DNA from: Bradyrhizobium sp.
Lineage (GTDB): Bacteria > Pseudomonadota > Alphaproteobacteria > Rhizobiales > Xanthobacteraceae
Direction of reading: 5' to 3'
Assembly: GCF_022844465.1 (NCBI RefSeq)
Contig: NZ_JALHLP010000003.1
Coordinates: 1 to 64,000, forward strand
Length of the DNA stretch: 64,000 nt
Numbering within the stretch: position 1 is the stretch's first letter; each line of letters starts with the position of its first letter. Under the pieces are notes generated by a model that worked only from the letters and a program-made list of their open reading frames with translations, ran no database searches and had not been told where the DNA came from. Below are positions 28,461-37,097 of this stretch, piece after piece. Position numbers and translations under genes: made by a program.

Positions 28461-29456
28461 ATGACTTCCACCGAATTCCCAAAGCTTTCCGCAGCGATCG
28501 AACGCTGGCCCATCGCCGGCGCCTTCACGATCAGCCGGGGCGCCAGGACCGAGGCCGTGCTTGTGGTCGCGACCGTCAGCCAGGGCGACCATGTCGGGCG
28601 CGGCGAATGCGTGCCCTACCCCCGTTACGGCGAGACCCCGGAAGCAACGCTGAAAGCCCTCGCGGCGATGCAGAGGGAGCTTGCCAAAGGACTGGACCGG
28701 CAATCGCTGCAGCGGGCGATGCCTGCCGGCGCGGCGCGGAACGCGCTCGACTGCGCGCTGCTGGACCTTGAGGCCAAGGCCGCCGGCAAGCGGGCCTGGG
28801 CGCTGCTCGGCCGACCGGCACCGCGGCCCTGCATCACCGCGTTCACGATTTCGCTGGGAACTCCGGCGGCGATGGCGGCGGCGACCGAGGCAGCCGCGCA
28901 TCGGCCCTTGCTCAAGATCAAGCTTGGCGGTGACGGCGACGGCGCGCGGATATCAGCGGTGCGCAAGGCCGCTCCCCGGACCGAACTGATCGTGGATGCG
29001 AACGAGGCCTGGACACCGGACAATCTCGAACAAAACCTCGCCGCCTGCGCCGAGGCCGGCGTGACGCTGGTCGAGCAACCATTGCCGGCCGGCCAGGATG
29101 AGGCGCTGGCGCGCATCAAGCGGCCGGTCGAGGTCTGCGCCGACGAAAGCGTGCATGATCGCGCCTCGCTGGCCGCCCTTCGCGGGCGCTACGACGCCGT
29201 CAACATCAAGCTCGACAAGACCGGCGGGCTGACGGAGGCGCTGACGATGGCGGAAGCCGCGCACGCGCTCGGCTTCGAGATCATGATCGGCTGTATGGTC
29301 GCGACGTCGCTGGCGATGGCCCCGGCCATGCTGATTGCCCACCAGGCCCGGTTCGTCGACCTCGACGGACCGCTACTGCTGGCGCGCGACCGCGACGGCG
29401 GCCTGCGCTATGATGGCAGCCTGATCTATCCGCCGGAAGCCGCATTGTGGGGCTGA
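28461..29456 (+). CDS. Dipeptide (L-Ala-D/L-Glu) epimerase, enolase superfamily
   Basis: A 331-residue muconate-lactonizing-enzyme subgroup protein. The first catalytic lysine motif is LLKIKLGG (KxK), the metal ligands lie in IVDANEAW, LVEQPLP and VCADES, and the second catalytic lysine is in NIKLDKTGG. The IGCMVATSLAMAPA segment closes the barrel. Relatives such as E. coli YcjG/YkfB epimerise L-Ala-D-Glu from murein recycling; the exact dipeptide is not provable here. The start at MTSTEFPKL is chosen by family fit; the frame is open upstream to 28413. Confidence 0.87.
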   Translation: MTSTEFPKLSAAIERWPIAGAFTISRGARTEAVLVVATVSQGDHVGRGECVPYPRYGETPEATLKALAAMQRELAKGLDRQSLQRAMPAGAARNALDCALLDLEAKAAGKRAWALLGRPAPRPCITAFTISLGTPAAMAAATEAAAHRPLLKIKLGGDGDGARISAVRKAAPRTELIVDANEAWTPDNLEQNLAACAEAGVTLVEQPLPAGQDEALARIKRPVEVCADESVHDRASLAALRGRYDAVNIKLDKTGGLTEALTMAEAAHALGFEIMIGCMVATSLAMAPAMLIAHQARFVDLDGPLLLARDRDGGLRYDGSLIYPPEAALWG

Positions 29457-29484
29457 TGCGCAAAGCGTCAACGCCTTGCGCATC
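29455..29484. terminator. Hairpin between convergent genes, possible terminator
   Basis: GATGCGCAA/TTGCGCATC perfect nine-base arms (29455-29463 and 29476-29484), extended by further pairs with one mismatch. It starts inside the epimerase stop and ends two bases before the MFS stop. Neither side has a T-tract, so factor-independent termination is doubtful. Confidence 0.45.
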
Positions 29485-29486
29485 CG

Positions 29487-30686
29487 TTAGCGCGACCCGG
29501 TGCCCGCTTCCCTTGCCAACGCTCTGAGCCGCCCGCGCGCCAGCCACATGACGCCAGCGGCGACCAGCGCCATCGCCGCCATCAGGTAATAGACCCGCTG
29601 GCCGTAGCCCGCATAGACCATGCCCGACAGGATCGACGCTACCGAGGTGACGATGCCGCCGCAGGCCGCGAGGTAGCCCTGCCCGCGCGCCATCATGTGG
29701 ATCGGCACGTGGCGCACCAGAAGGCTCATGGTGCCGACCTGGGTCAGGCCGTAGGTCAGTCCATGCGCGAGCTGTACCATCGCCAGCAGCGCGACCGACG
29801 GCTCCTGCGCGGTGATCAGCCAGCGCGCCACCGCGCTGAGTGCTGCTATCACCACCAGGAGCGCCGGCGAGAGCGTGAAGCGCGGCGACAGCGCGAACAC
29901 CACAATCTCGGCGAGCACGCCCAGCACCCACAGCCCGGCAATGGTCAGTCCGTTCAGCCCGGCCGCCTGCCAGCTGATCGAGGCGAAGGTGTAATAGGCC
30001 GCGTGGCTGCCCTGGATCAGCGCCGACGTGAAGATGATGGCGAGGAAGCCGGGATCGCGCAGCAGCGCGCTCGCGCCCTTGACTGCCGCCGCAGCGGCCT
30101 TGGGACGGTCCAGCGGCTGCAATCCCAGGCTGGCGATCGCGCCGAGCGCGGCGACCCCGGCGATCACCCAGATCAGGTGCGTGGCCGCGACGACATCGAC
30201 CAGCATCCCGCAGGCCAGCGCCCCCACCACGAAAGCCGCCGAGCCCCACAGCCGCAGCGGGCCGTAGTTCAGGCCGAACCGCGCCACGCCCCGCAGCGCG
30301 TAGGCGTCGGTCAGTGGAATCAGCGGCGTCCAGAACGAGCAGGTAACGACATAGACGAGCAGCACCGCGAACGGCAGATGTTGCGTGCCGATCACGGCAA
30401 AGCCGAGCGCGGTCGCCAGCGCGGTGACGATCAGCGCCCCACGCAGCGAGAACCGCTCCGCCAGGCTGGTCACGACGGGCAGCACCGTAAACCGCGTCAG
30501 CGAGGGTACCGCGGCGATGACACCGATCCACCATGCGTCGATGCCGACTGCCTTCAGCCAGACTGTGAAAAACGGCAGATGGGCGCCGATCATGCCGAAG
30601 GTCGCGCCGTAAAACAGCGACAGCCTGACGGCGAATCGCCGCGATGCGCCCTTGGAATCGATGGGGATTTGTGATTCGCTTGACAT
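29487..30686 (-). CDS. MFS transporter (HcaT/MFS_1-like)
   Basis: A 399-residue major facilitator with about twelve membrane helices. The start region RRFAVRLSLFYGATFGMIGAHLPFF and the loop VPSLTRFTVLPVVTSLAERF resemble the phenylpropionate permease (HcaT) and nucleoside:H+ symporter-like MFS_1 subfamily. The conserved RLWGSAAFVVGALACGMLVD fits the same group. The substrate is unknown. No enzyme gene for aromatic breakdown is nearby. The start MSSESQIPI lacks a clear ribosome site; a codon at 30764 would extend it without hydrophobic support. Confidence 0.83.
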   Translation of the reverse strand: MSSESQIPIDSKGASRRFAVRLSLFYGATFGMIGAHLPFFTVWLKAVGIDAWWIGVIAAVPSLTRFTVLPVVTSLAERFSLRGALIVTALATALGFAVIGTQHLPFAVLLVYVVTCSFWTPLIPLTDAYALRGVARFGLNYGPLRLWGSAAFVVGALACGMLVDVVAATHLIWVIAGVAALGAIASLGLQPLDRPKAAAAAVKGASALLRDPGFLAIIFTSALIQGSHAAYYTFASISWQAAGLNGLTIAGLWVLGVLAEIVVFALSPRFTLSPALLVVIAALSAVARWLITAQEPSVALLAMVQLAHGLTYGLTQVGTMSLLVRHVPIHMMARGQGYLAACGGIVTSVASILSGMVYAGYGQRVYYLMAAMALVAAGVMWLARGRLRALAREAGTGSR

Positions 30687-30762
30687 CAAATAAACTGTGA
30701 TTTGCCCGATATCGCGTTGTTTCGTTATCGCAACGCGCGGTAATTTGCGCGAAGAGTTTATC

Positions 30763-31998
30763 ATGGCCGATGAAGTATTCGCTCTCTCGCCGATCTCAGC
30801 TCGCGCCGCGATGCCGAGCGAGGCTGACTATGCCGCGATCAGCGAAGCCTTCATGGAGACGTCGCGGGGCCGCTGGTTCCTGACCGAGTACGCCAAGCGC
30901 AACCGCAATGCCGACACCCGCATGGTGCTGGATGCGGTGGCGCGGATCGAGCAGAGCCTGGCGGCCCACAAGGAAGAAGCCCTGCAGAGCGAGGAAAGCC
31001 TGCAGCGCGAGGAAAGCCTGCGCCAGGAAGCAAGCCTGGCGGCGCAGGAGCGGGCCGCGGCCGCCGCGGCCGCAGCCGCCGCCGAGGACAGCCTTGCCAA
31101 GGCGCTCGCCGCGATTCGCGGGGCGGTCGCAGCGGCACAGGAATCGGCGAGCGAAGCGCTCGACAGCCTCGCGCTGGAACAGCGGCTGGCGCCGGTCCGC
31201 AAGGGCGCGCGGGTGCTGCGCGAGATCGCCTGGCGGCTTCGGGAAATCGGCAATGACGGGCGCATCTGCGACCTGATCGATTCGCAGGTCACCGTCATCG
31301 AAAAGGGCGTCGAACAGATTTCCTCCGATCAGGCAACGGCGGCGCTGAGCGCAGCCTTCGCCATGCTGGAGGGGCAGCTTGAGCAGTTCGGCGACCCCCA
31401 CCGCGCGCTCGCCCCTGACACCGATGCCGCGGCGACGGCCGAGGCCATCGAGGCGACTTCTGCGCCCGAAGCGTCCGATTCGCCGGCTGAAGCGGTTTCG
31501 GGCGAGGCGGAAACCGGCCCGCATCTGGAAGTCGCATCAAATCAAGAAGCTGGGGCCTCGCTGCGAGACGGAAATGACGCCGGCCTCGCCGAAGCCGCGC
31601 TGGCCGAAACGGAAGTCGGGTTGGCGGCAGCGGACGCATCCGCGGCGACTGCACCCGACGGCGATACCGCCGACGCCGATGACGACGCGGTTCTCGACAT
31701 GATCGCGATGGAAATGGGCGCACCGGACCCGATCGATGACGAAGAGACTGTCGCGGTGGCCACCGAGCCGGCCGATCTGGCCGAAGCGTCCGCGCCAATC
31801 GAGCCGCCGATTCGAGCCGCGGTTCAGCCTGCGCCAGCCGCTGCGAAGGCCGAGTCTGGCGCGCCGCCGGCGGACGACTCGCTCGGCTCGTCCATCATTG
31901 CGCGCGGCATGATGCGCAAGCCTGCCCATTCGGCCAGCGACGCGCTCGCGCCGATCCGGCGCATGAGCCAGGCCGAGCGGATCGCGCTGTTCTCCTGA
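30763..31998 (+). CDS. Acidic Ala-rich protein with RGRWFL motif, unknown function
   Basis: A 411-residue protein I cannot place in a named family. The N-terminal block (about 15-65) reads YAAISEAFMETSRGRWFL then TEYAKRNRNADTRMVLDAVARIE, which looks conserved and structured. A charged coiled stretch follows (EEALQSEESLQREESL, about 72-100), then an Ala-rich helix, then a compact helical part (about 140-210, REIAWRLREIGNDGRICDLID). Residues about 220-380 are acidic, Ala/Glu-rich and probably disordered. The C-terminus IRRMSQAERIALFS is a short conserved-looking helix. No signal peptide or membrane segment is seen. The start follows GAAGAG. It may be a regulatory or scaffold protein. Confidence 0.7.
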   Translation: MADEVFALSPISARAAMPSEADYAAISEAFMETSRGRWFLTEYAKRNRNADTRMVLDAVARIEQSLAAHKEEALQSEESLQREESLRQEASLAAQERAAAAAAAAAAEDSLAKALAAIRGAVAAAQESASEALDSLALEQRLAPVRKGARVLREIAWRLREIGNDGRICDLIDSQVTVIEKGVEQISSDQATAALSAAFAMLEGQLEQFGDPHRALAPDTDAAATAEAIEATSAPEASDSPAEAVSGEAETGPHLEVASNQEAGASLRDGNDAGLAEAALAETEVGLAAADASAATAPDGDTADADDDAVLDMIAMEMGAPDPIDDEETVAVATEPADLAEASAPIEPPIRAAVQPAPAAAKAESGAPPADDSLGSSIIARGMMRKPAHSASDALAPIRRMSQAERIALFS

Positions 31999-32115
31999 CA
32001 ACGGCCGCGCTGAAGACGCCAGGCGCGTTTGCTGCATCCGCGAGCCTCGCTTTCCGATTGATTCAGCGCCGCGCCAGGATCAAGCTGGCGCGATGGTCGT
32101 CCGCCGGAGATGTCA

Positions 32116-33066
32116 GTGAAAACCAGGGTCATCGTCAATCCGATGGCGAACAAGGGCAATTGCGGCAAACGCTGGCCGCAGATTCGCGCTGAACTCGAGC
32201 GACATCTCGGCTCGCTCGGCGATCGCGACATTGCGATAACGCGGGCGCCCAACCATGCCATTGAATTGGCGCAGGAAGCGGTCGACGCCGGCTATCGCCG
32301 CCTGGTCTCGGTGGGCGGCGACGGCACCTTCAGCGAGATGATGAACGGCGTGATATCGGACGACCGGCCGATCGCTCCCGACCTGGTGCTGGCGCAACTG
32401 CCCGGCGGCACCTCGAACGAACTCAGCCGCTCGTTCGGCCAGATCGCGCTCGCCGATGCCAGCCGGGCCATCGCCGCCGGGCTGACGCGCGAGATCGACG
32501 TGTTCCGCGCCGAGGCTAGGGGGTATGCGGGACATCCGGTCACGCGGTATGGTTTCGTGCTCGCGATTGTCGGCGCCGCCGCCACGATCTCCTGGCGGGC
32601 TCAGCGCGTGCCGCTCCTGAAACGGCTCGGCCCGGTCAGTTACGTCCTGATGACCGCGCTGACATCGCTGACCTACAGCCCGCGCCCCTACCGGCTCAGG
32701 ATCGACGACGAGCCCGAGCAGAATCTGCCAATGTGGTCCCTGATGCTGTGCAGTTTCGACGGTGCGGGCGAAGGCTTGATGCTGGCGCCGGGCGCCGATC
32801 CCAGTGACCGCAAGCTCGATCTGATCATGGTCGGCGACATCGGGCACTGGGAGACGCTGACCAGGATCGTCCCCAAGCTGGGCGACGGCAGCTACATCGC
32901 GCACCCGAAAGTCTCGCGGCGTCACGCGACGCGGATCACGATCGACAGCGATCGCATGGTCCGTGCCGACGTCGACGGCGAAAGCATCGGCCAACTGCCG
33001 ATGTCGGTCGCACTGCTGCCGTTTCGCCTGAAGGTGGCGGCCATTCAGCCCGGATCCGGAAAGTGA
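32116..33066 (+). CDS. Diacylglycerol/lipid kinase family protein
   Basis: A 316-residue DAGK_cat-family protein. The nucleotide loop is VGGDGTFSEMMNG (GGDGT at 67-71) and the next motif is LPGGTSNELSRSFG, where the usual GTxND is GTSNE. A NPMANKG element at the start matches the family. Known members phosphorylate diacylglycerol or sphingoid bases with ATP. The GTG at 32116 is preferred because GGAG is six bases upstream; the ATG at 32110 abuts that GGAG. About 80 bases downstream begins the caspase-like gene. Confidence 0.84.
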   Translation: MKTRVIVNPMANKGNCGKRWPQIRAELERHLGSLGDRDIAITRAPNHAIELAQEAVDAGYRRLVSVGGDGTFSEMMNGVISDDRPIAPDLVLAQLPGGTSNELSRSFGQIALADASRAIAAGLTREIDVFRAEARGYAGHPVTRYGFVLAIVGAAATISWRAQRVPLLKRLGPVSYVLMTALTSLTYSPRPYRLRIDDEPEQNLPMWSLMLCSFDGAGEGLMLAPGADPSDRKLDLIMVGDIGHWETLTRIVPKLGDGSYIAHPKVSRRHATRITIDSDRMVRADVDGESIGQLPMSVALLPFRLKVAAIQPGSGK

Positions 33067-33143
33067 TGAAGATCACGTACACCCTCGCCGCCTGACCCTA
33101 CCGTGCTCCCAAATCTCGCTTTGAGATCGCAAGGAGCGCCGCC

Positions 33144-34898
33144 ATGTTCCGTTTCAAGCCGTTACTGTTATGCGCTGGTCTGTTGGGCAGCTTGCTGAGC
33201 TTCGCCGGAGCGGCCTTCGCCGAGGCCCCGAATGCCGACATCCGCAACGGCATCCAATCGCCGCCGGCTGCCGACCAGCGGGTCGCGCTGGTGATCGGCA
33301 ACTCGAATTACCAGACCGCGCCGAAACTCGCCAATCCCGGCAACGACGCCCAATCGGTGGCGCAGCTGTTGAACTCCGCGGGCTTCGAAGTGACGCAGGC
33401 GATCGACCTGACGCGCAGCGACATGGTCAGGGCGATGCAGGATTTCTCCTTCAAGGTCGCCGCCCGCGGCCCCGGCGCCGTCGCAATGATCTATTACGCC
33501 GGTCACGGCGTGCAGTTGGCGGGCGAGAATTACCTGCTGCCGGTCGATGCCAGGATCACCTCGCCGTCCGATCTCGAAAGCAACTCGCTGCGGCTGGTCG
33601 ACGTGATGGGAACGCTGGAATCGATCCCGAGCCGGATGCGCATCGTCATTTTGGACGCCTGCCGCAACAATCCGTTTCCGGAGATCAACGACGCCGGACG
33701 CGGCCTTGCCATCGTCGACGCGCCGCGCGGCTCGATCGTCGGCTACTCGACCGCGCCGGGCACGGAAGCCGCCGATGGCGACGGCAACCACAGCCCGTAC
33801 ACGTCGGCTTTCCTCAATGTCGCGCGCGAGCCCAATTTGCCGATCGAGCAATTGTTCAAGCGGGTCCGGCTCGAGGTCAACAACACGACCGACGGCCGGC
33901 AGACGCCGTGGGAAAGCTCGTCGCTGACCTCCGACTTCTATTTCTTCGGCGATACGGCAGAGGCCGGGACCCGTGCGCCGGACCGCAGCCCGATCGTCCA
34001 GACCGCGTCCAACCTGCCCTCGCGCTCGGTACGCCAGGCCTATGATTTCGTGCTGTCCGAGGGTACGCCCGAACACTATCAGGAGTTCATCCGCCTCTAC
34101 CCGCACGATCCGCTGTGCCTTCGCATCCGCGTGCTGCTCGGCAACCTGCTGCAGGCGAGGGCGTGGAACAAGGCCGTGATGGCGAATTCTCCCCACGCCT
34201 ACAAGGCGTTCCATGACTCCTACGCTGACAGCCCCTATGCCAAGACGGCTCTGAAGCTGCAGCTGCAGCCAAAGGCCGTGCCGCTGATGCAGTTCACGCA
34301 TCTGGCAAAGTCGTCGCCGACGTTCAAGCCGAACAACATCGGTGGCGCGCCCGGCCTTGGCAACTCCCTTGGCATCTCCAAGGACAACCTTGGCGCCAAC
34401 GCGCACATGCCCGTCCCTTCGAAGATCATCACGCTGCCGGCCAAAGCCGCGACAACGATCAACCCCGGCAACGGCGGCGGCATCATCAATGGCAATCCCG
34501 GCAAGGTCACGACCTTGCCCGGCAAGATCGATCCTGTGCCCGTCAATGTCGGCAACAACAATGGCATTCCCGGCAAGGTCATGCCGTTCCCCGGCAAGGT
34601 CAATCCGGCGCCCGTCAACGTCGGCAACAACAATGGCATTCCCGGCAAGGTCATGCCGTTCCCCGGCAAGGTCAACCCGGCGCCCGTCAACGTCGGCAAC
34701 AACAACGGCAATCCCGGCAAGGTCACAACCTTCCCCGGCAGGATCGACGCCGCTCCGATGCGGATCCAGGGCAAGCCGGAACGCAGCTTCGCGCCGCGCA
34801 CGATGAATGGCGGCGTCACCAGCGGCAATTCCAGCTCGCGCTTGATGACAACCCAGTCCGTTAGCTCGTTTGGCGGGAGCGGCGGATTCAGGCGCTAA
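33144..34898 (+). CDS. Exported caspase-like (C14) protein with tandem-repeat tail
   Basis: A 584-residue protein with a signal peptide (LLLCAGLLGSLLSFAGAAFAE). The caspase p20-like domain (about 45-275) has RVALVIGNSNYQ, catalytic H121 in YYAGHGVQ and C173 in LDACRNNPF, so the dyad is intact. A helical part (about 285-380) follows, including DFVLSEGTPEHYQEFIRLYP. From about 450 to 540 it is made of 24-residue repeats with GNNNGIPGKVMPFPGKVNP as the theme, then a Ser/Gly tail. Bacterial metacaspase-like (orthocaspase) proteins usually cleave after Arg/Lys; roles include stress and death responses, unproven here. A strong terminator follows. The repeat tail may bind something extracellular. 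Confidence 0.85.
   Translation: MFRFKPLLLCAGLLGSLLSFAGAAFAEAPNADIRNGIQSPPAADQRVALVIGNSNYQTAPKLANPGNDAQSVAQLLNSAGFEVTQAIDLTRSDMVRAMQDFSFKVAARGPGAVAMIYYAGHGVQLAGENYLLPVDARITSPSDLESNSLRLVDVMGTLESIPSRMRIVILDACRNNPFPEINDAGRGLAIVDAPRGSIVGYSTAPGTEAADGDGNHSPYTSAFLNVAREPNLPIEQLFKRVRLEVNNTTDGRQTPWESSSLTSDFYFFGDTAEAGTRAPDRSPIVQTASNLPSRSVRQAYDFVLSEGTPEHYQEFIRLYPHDPLCLRIRVLLGNLLQARAWNKAVMANSPHAYKAFHDSYADSPYAKTALKLQLQPKAVPLMQFTHLAKSSPTFKPNNIGGAPGLGNSLGISKDNLGANAHMPVPSKIITLPAKAATTINPGNGGGIINGNPGKVTTLPGKIDPVPVNVGNNNGIPGKVMPFPGKVNPAPVNVGNNNGIPGKVMPFPGKVNPAPVNVGNNNGNPGKVTTFPGRIDAAPMRIQGKPERSFAPRTMNGGVTSGNSSSRLMTTQSVSSFGGSGGFRR
34494..34757 (+). repeat. 72-bp in-frame tandem repeat in the caspase-like gene
   Basis: Four units begin at 34494, 34566, 34638 and 34710, exactly 72 bases (24 codons) apart. 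Units two and three are almost identical in DNA, which suggests recent expansion; units one and four are more diverged, and unit four decays after about 45 bases. Confidence 0.9.
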
Positions 34899-34915
34899 GC
34901 GTGAATTGATGTTGT

Positions 34916-34953
34916 CGGGCAGGGCAGCACATGCCCTGCCCGTTTTCATTTTT
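34916..34953 (+). terminator. Terminator after the caspase-like gene
   Basis: Perfect 11-base stem CGGGCAGGGCA/TGCCCTGCCCG (34916-34926 with 34932-34942), five-base loop, then TTTTCATTTTT. One of the strongest intrinsic terminators in the window. Confidence 0.92.
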
Positions 34954-34964
34954 GTCGGGTTTGA

Positions 34965-35954
34965 TCAGGCGACCAGCCTGGCGAACAGGTCGGCATCGAC
35001 ATTGCCGCCGGAGAGCACGATCACGACGTTCTTGCCCTTGACGTCGATGCGACCGGCCAGCAGGGCGGCCAGGCCAACGGCGCCGCCGGGTTCGACCACC
35101 AGCTTCAATTCCCGATAGGCATAGGCCACCGCCGCGCCGACTTCTTCGTCGGAGGCCGTGACGCCGTTCGCCAGCAGCTTGCTGTTGATCGAGAACGTCA
35201 TCTCGCCGGGTATCGCCGCCATCAGCGCATCGCAGATGGTGCGACCGGCGGCGTGATGGGCCTCGCGATGTCCGGCGCGCAACGACAGCCCGTGATCGTC
35301 ATAGTCCTCGGGCTCGGCGACCACGATCTGGGCGTGGGGATATTTCGCCTTGACCGCCGTCGCTACCCCGGCGATCAGGCCGCCGCCCGAAGCCGGCGCC
35401 ACCACGATGTCGGGCGAGAGCCCGAGTGCCGCCATGTCCTCGGCGATCTCGCGGCCGACCGTGCCCTGCCCGGCGATCACGAAGGGATCGTCATAGGGAC
35501 GCACCAGTGTCGCGCCGCGCTTATCGGCAATGCCGTTGGCGATGGCTTCGCGGTCTTCCCGGTCGCGATCATAGAGCACGACCTCGGCGCCATATCCCTT
35601 GGTGCGCTCGCGCTTGGTCAAGGGAGAATCCGCGGGCATCACGATGGTCGCCCGCATGTTCAGGATCTTCGCCGCCGCCGCCACGCCCTGGGCGTGGTTG
35701 CCGGAGGAGAACGCCACCACGCCGCCGCCGCGCTTGTCCTGCGGGATCGACGCCAGCTTGTTGAACGCGCCGCGAAACTTGAACGATCCGGTCCGCTGCA
35801 GCATTTCCGGCTTCAGGAACACCTTGGTGCCGATGCGCTCGTCGAGAACGGGGAACGACAACAGCGGCGTTCGCACCGCGAATGGCGCAACCACCCGCGC
35901 CGCCGCTTCGATATCCGCAGCGCCGACCGCTGCAATGGGGGCTGGTTCGGTCAT
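34965..35954 (-). CDS. Threonine/serine dehydratase family PLP enzyme
   Basis: A 329-residue fold-type II PLP enzyme. The cofactor lysine is K59 in TGSFKFRGA, the phosphate-binding loop is SGGGLIAG, and FSSGNHAQGVA is the substrate loop. It lacks the C-terminal ACT-like regulatory domain of IlvA, so it is closer to catabolic TdcB, serine racemase or the EutB-type hydroxyectoine dehydratases. It would turn threonine or serine into an oxo acid plus ammonia. No ectoine genes are nearby. Start MTEPAPIAAV by family fit; the frame is open to 35990. Confidence 0.87.
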   Translation of the reverse strand: MTEPAPIAAVGAADIEAAARVVAPFAVRTPLLSFPVLDERIGTKVFLKPEMLQRTGSFKFRGAFNKLASIPQDKRGGGVVAFSSGNHAQGVAAAAKILNMRATIVMPADSPLTKRERTKGYGAEVVLYDRDREDREAIANGIADKRGATLVRPYDDPFVIAGQGTVGREIAEDMAALGLSPDIVVAPASGGGLIAGVATAVKAKYPHAQIVVAEPEDYDDHGLSLRAGHREAHHAAGRTICDALMAAIPGEMTFSINSKLLANGVTASDEEVGAAVAYAYRELKLVVEPGGAVGLAALLAGRIDVKGKNVVIVLSGGNVDADLFARLVA

Positions 35955-36059
35955 GCATGCCTTGTATCGCGCCGGCAGAGGGCCGGGCAAGAAAGATTCA
36001 AGACCGATTCAGGATCGTTTCAACCCGTTCAGGCGAAGTATGGCGACGAAATCCGGTTC

Positions 36060-37097
36060 TCACGCCGCAAATTGCACCTGCCCGCCCTCCGGCTCCACCG
36101 GGCAACGGTTGAGGGCGTGTTCGATAAAGACCCTGGCGGAAGCTTGCCAGGTATGGGCGGCGGCAAATTCAACACATGCTTCCCGCGATATTTGCTGCGC
36201 CTGCAGGCATGCCACGCGCAAATCCTCGCTGAGGACGCCGACCGGCGCCGTGCCGATCACGTCACGGGGCCCAGTGACCGGGTAAGCCGCCACCGGCAGG
36301 CCGCTCGCCAGCGCCTCCAGCAGCACCAGACCGAAGGTGTCGGTCTTGCTCGGAAATACGAATATGTCCGCCGCCGCATAGACCTCCGCCAGTTCCTCGC
36401 CGTGTCGCGCACCGAGGAACACCGCCTTGGGATAGTTTCGCTCCAGCGCCGCCCGCGCCGGACCGTCCCCGACCACGAGCTTGGTGCCGGGCAGATCGAG
36501 TTCGAGGAAAGCTTCGAGGTTTTTCTCGACGGCGACCCGGCCGACGCTGAGGAACACCGGCTTCGGCAGGCAAAGATCGGCCGCGCGCGGATGAAACAGC
36601 GAGGTATCGACCCCGCGCGACCACAGCACGACATTGCGAAAGCCGCGCATGCGCAACTCGGCCGCAAGCGCCGGCGTTGCCGCCATCACCGCCCGGCTCG
36701 GCCGGTGGAAGCGGCGCAGCGCGCGCCATACCCATGATTCCGGAATCGACGAACGCGCGGAGACATATTCCGGAAAGCGGGTGTGAAAACCCGTGGTGAA
36801 CGGCAGGCCGTGCTTGCGGCAGTAGCGTCGCACCAGAAGCCCGATCGGGCCTTCGGTCGCGACGTGAATGCCGTCTGGCCTTGCGGCCTCGATCAATCGC
36901 GCGATCTTGGCAGGATAAGGCAAGGCCAGCCGCAGACCGGGATAGCTCGGCATCGCGAAGGTGCGAAACGATTGCGGCGTAAGGAAGCTGATCTCGACGC
37001 CGAAGCCCTTTGCCGCCTCGGCCATCGCGGTCAGCGTGCGCACCACGCCATTGACCTGTGGATGCCACGCATCGGTTGCGACCAGAATATGCGTCAC
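36060..37097 (-). CDS. Glycosyltransferase family 4 (GT1-type fold)
   Basis: A 345-residue GT-B enzyme. The N-terminal VATDAWHPQVNGVVRTL is the family opening, and the sugar-nucleotide motif is the C-terminal PSKTDTFGLVLLEALASGLP (EX7E). The segment GVDTSLFHPR and LSVGRVAVEKNLEAFL also fit. Relatives are alpha-mannosyl or glucuronosyl diacylglycerol synthases (such as MgtA/PimB-like). It begins with GTG at 37097, overlapping the stop of the phosphatase gene by four bases (GTGA), so the two are coupled. A glycolipid role is inferred. Confidence 0.88.
   Translation of the reverse strand: MTHILVATDAWHPQVNGVVRTLTAMAEAAKGFGVEISFLTPQSFRTFAMPSYPGLRLALPYPAKIARLIEAARPDGIHVATEGPIGLLVRRYCRKHGLPFTTGFHTRFPEYVSARSSIPESWVWRALRRFHRPSRAVMAATPALAAELRMRGFRNVVLWSRGVDTSLFHPRAADLCLPKPVFLSVGRVAVEKNLEAFLELDLPGTKLVVGDGPARAALERNYPKAVFLGARHGEELAEVYAAADIFVFPSKTDTFGLVLLEALASGLPVAAYPVTGPRDVIGTAPVGVLSEDLRVACLQAQQISREACVEFAAAHTWQASARVFIEHALNRCPVEPEGGQVQFAA

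Noticed and set aside
34494..34757. CRISPR-like array
   Set aside because: The periodic units are 72 bases, in frame inside a protein-coding gene, with no unique spacers.
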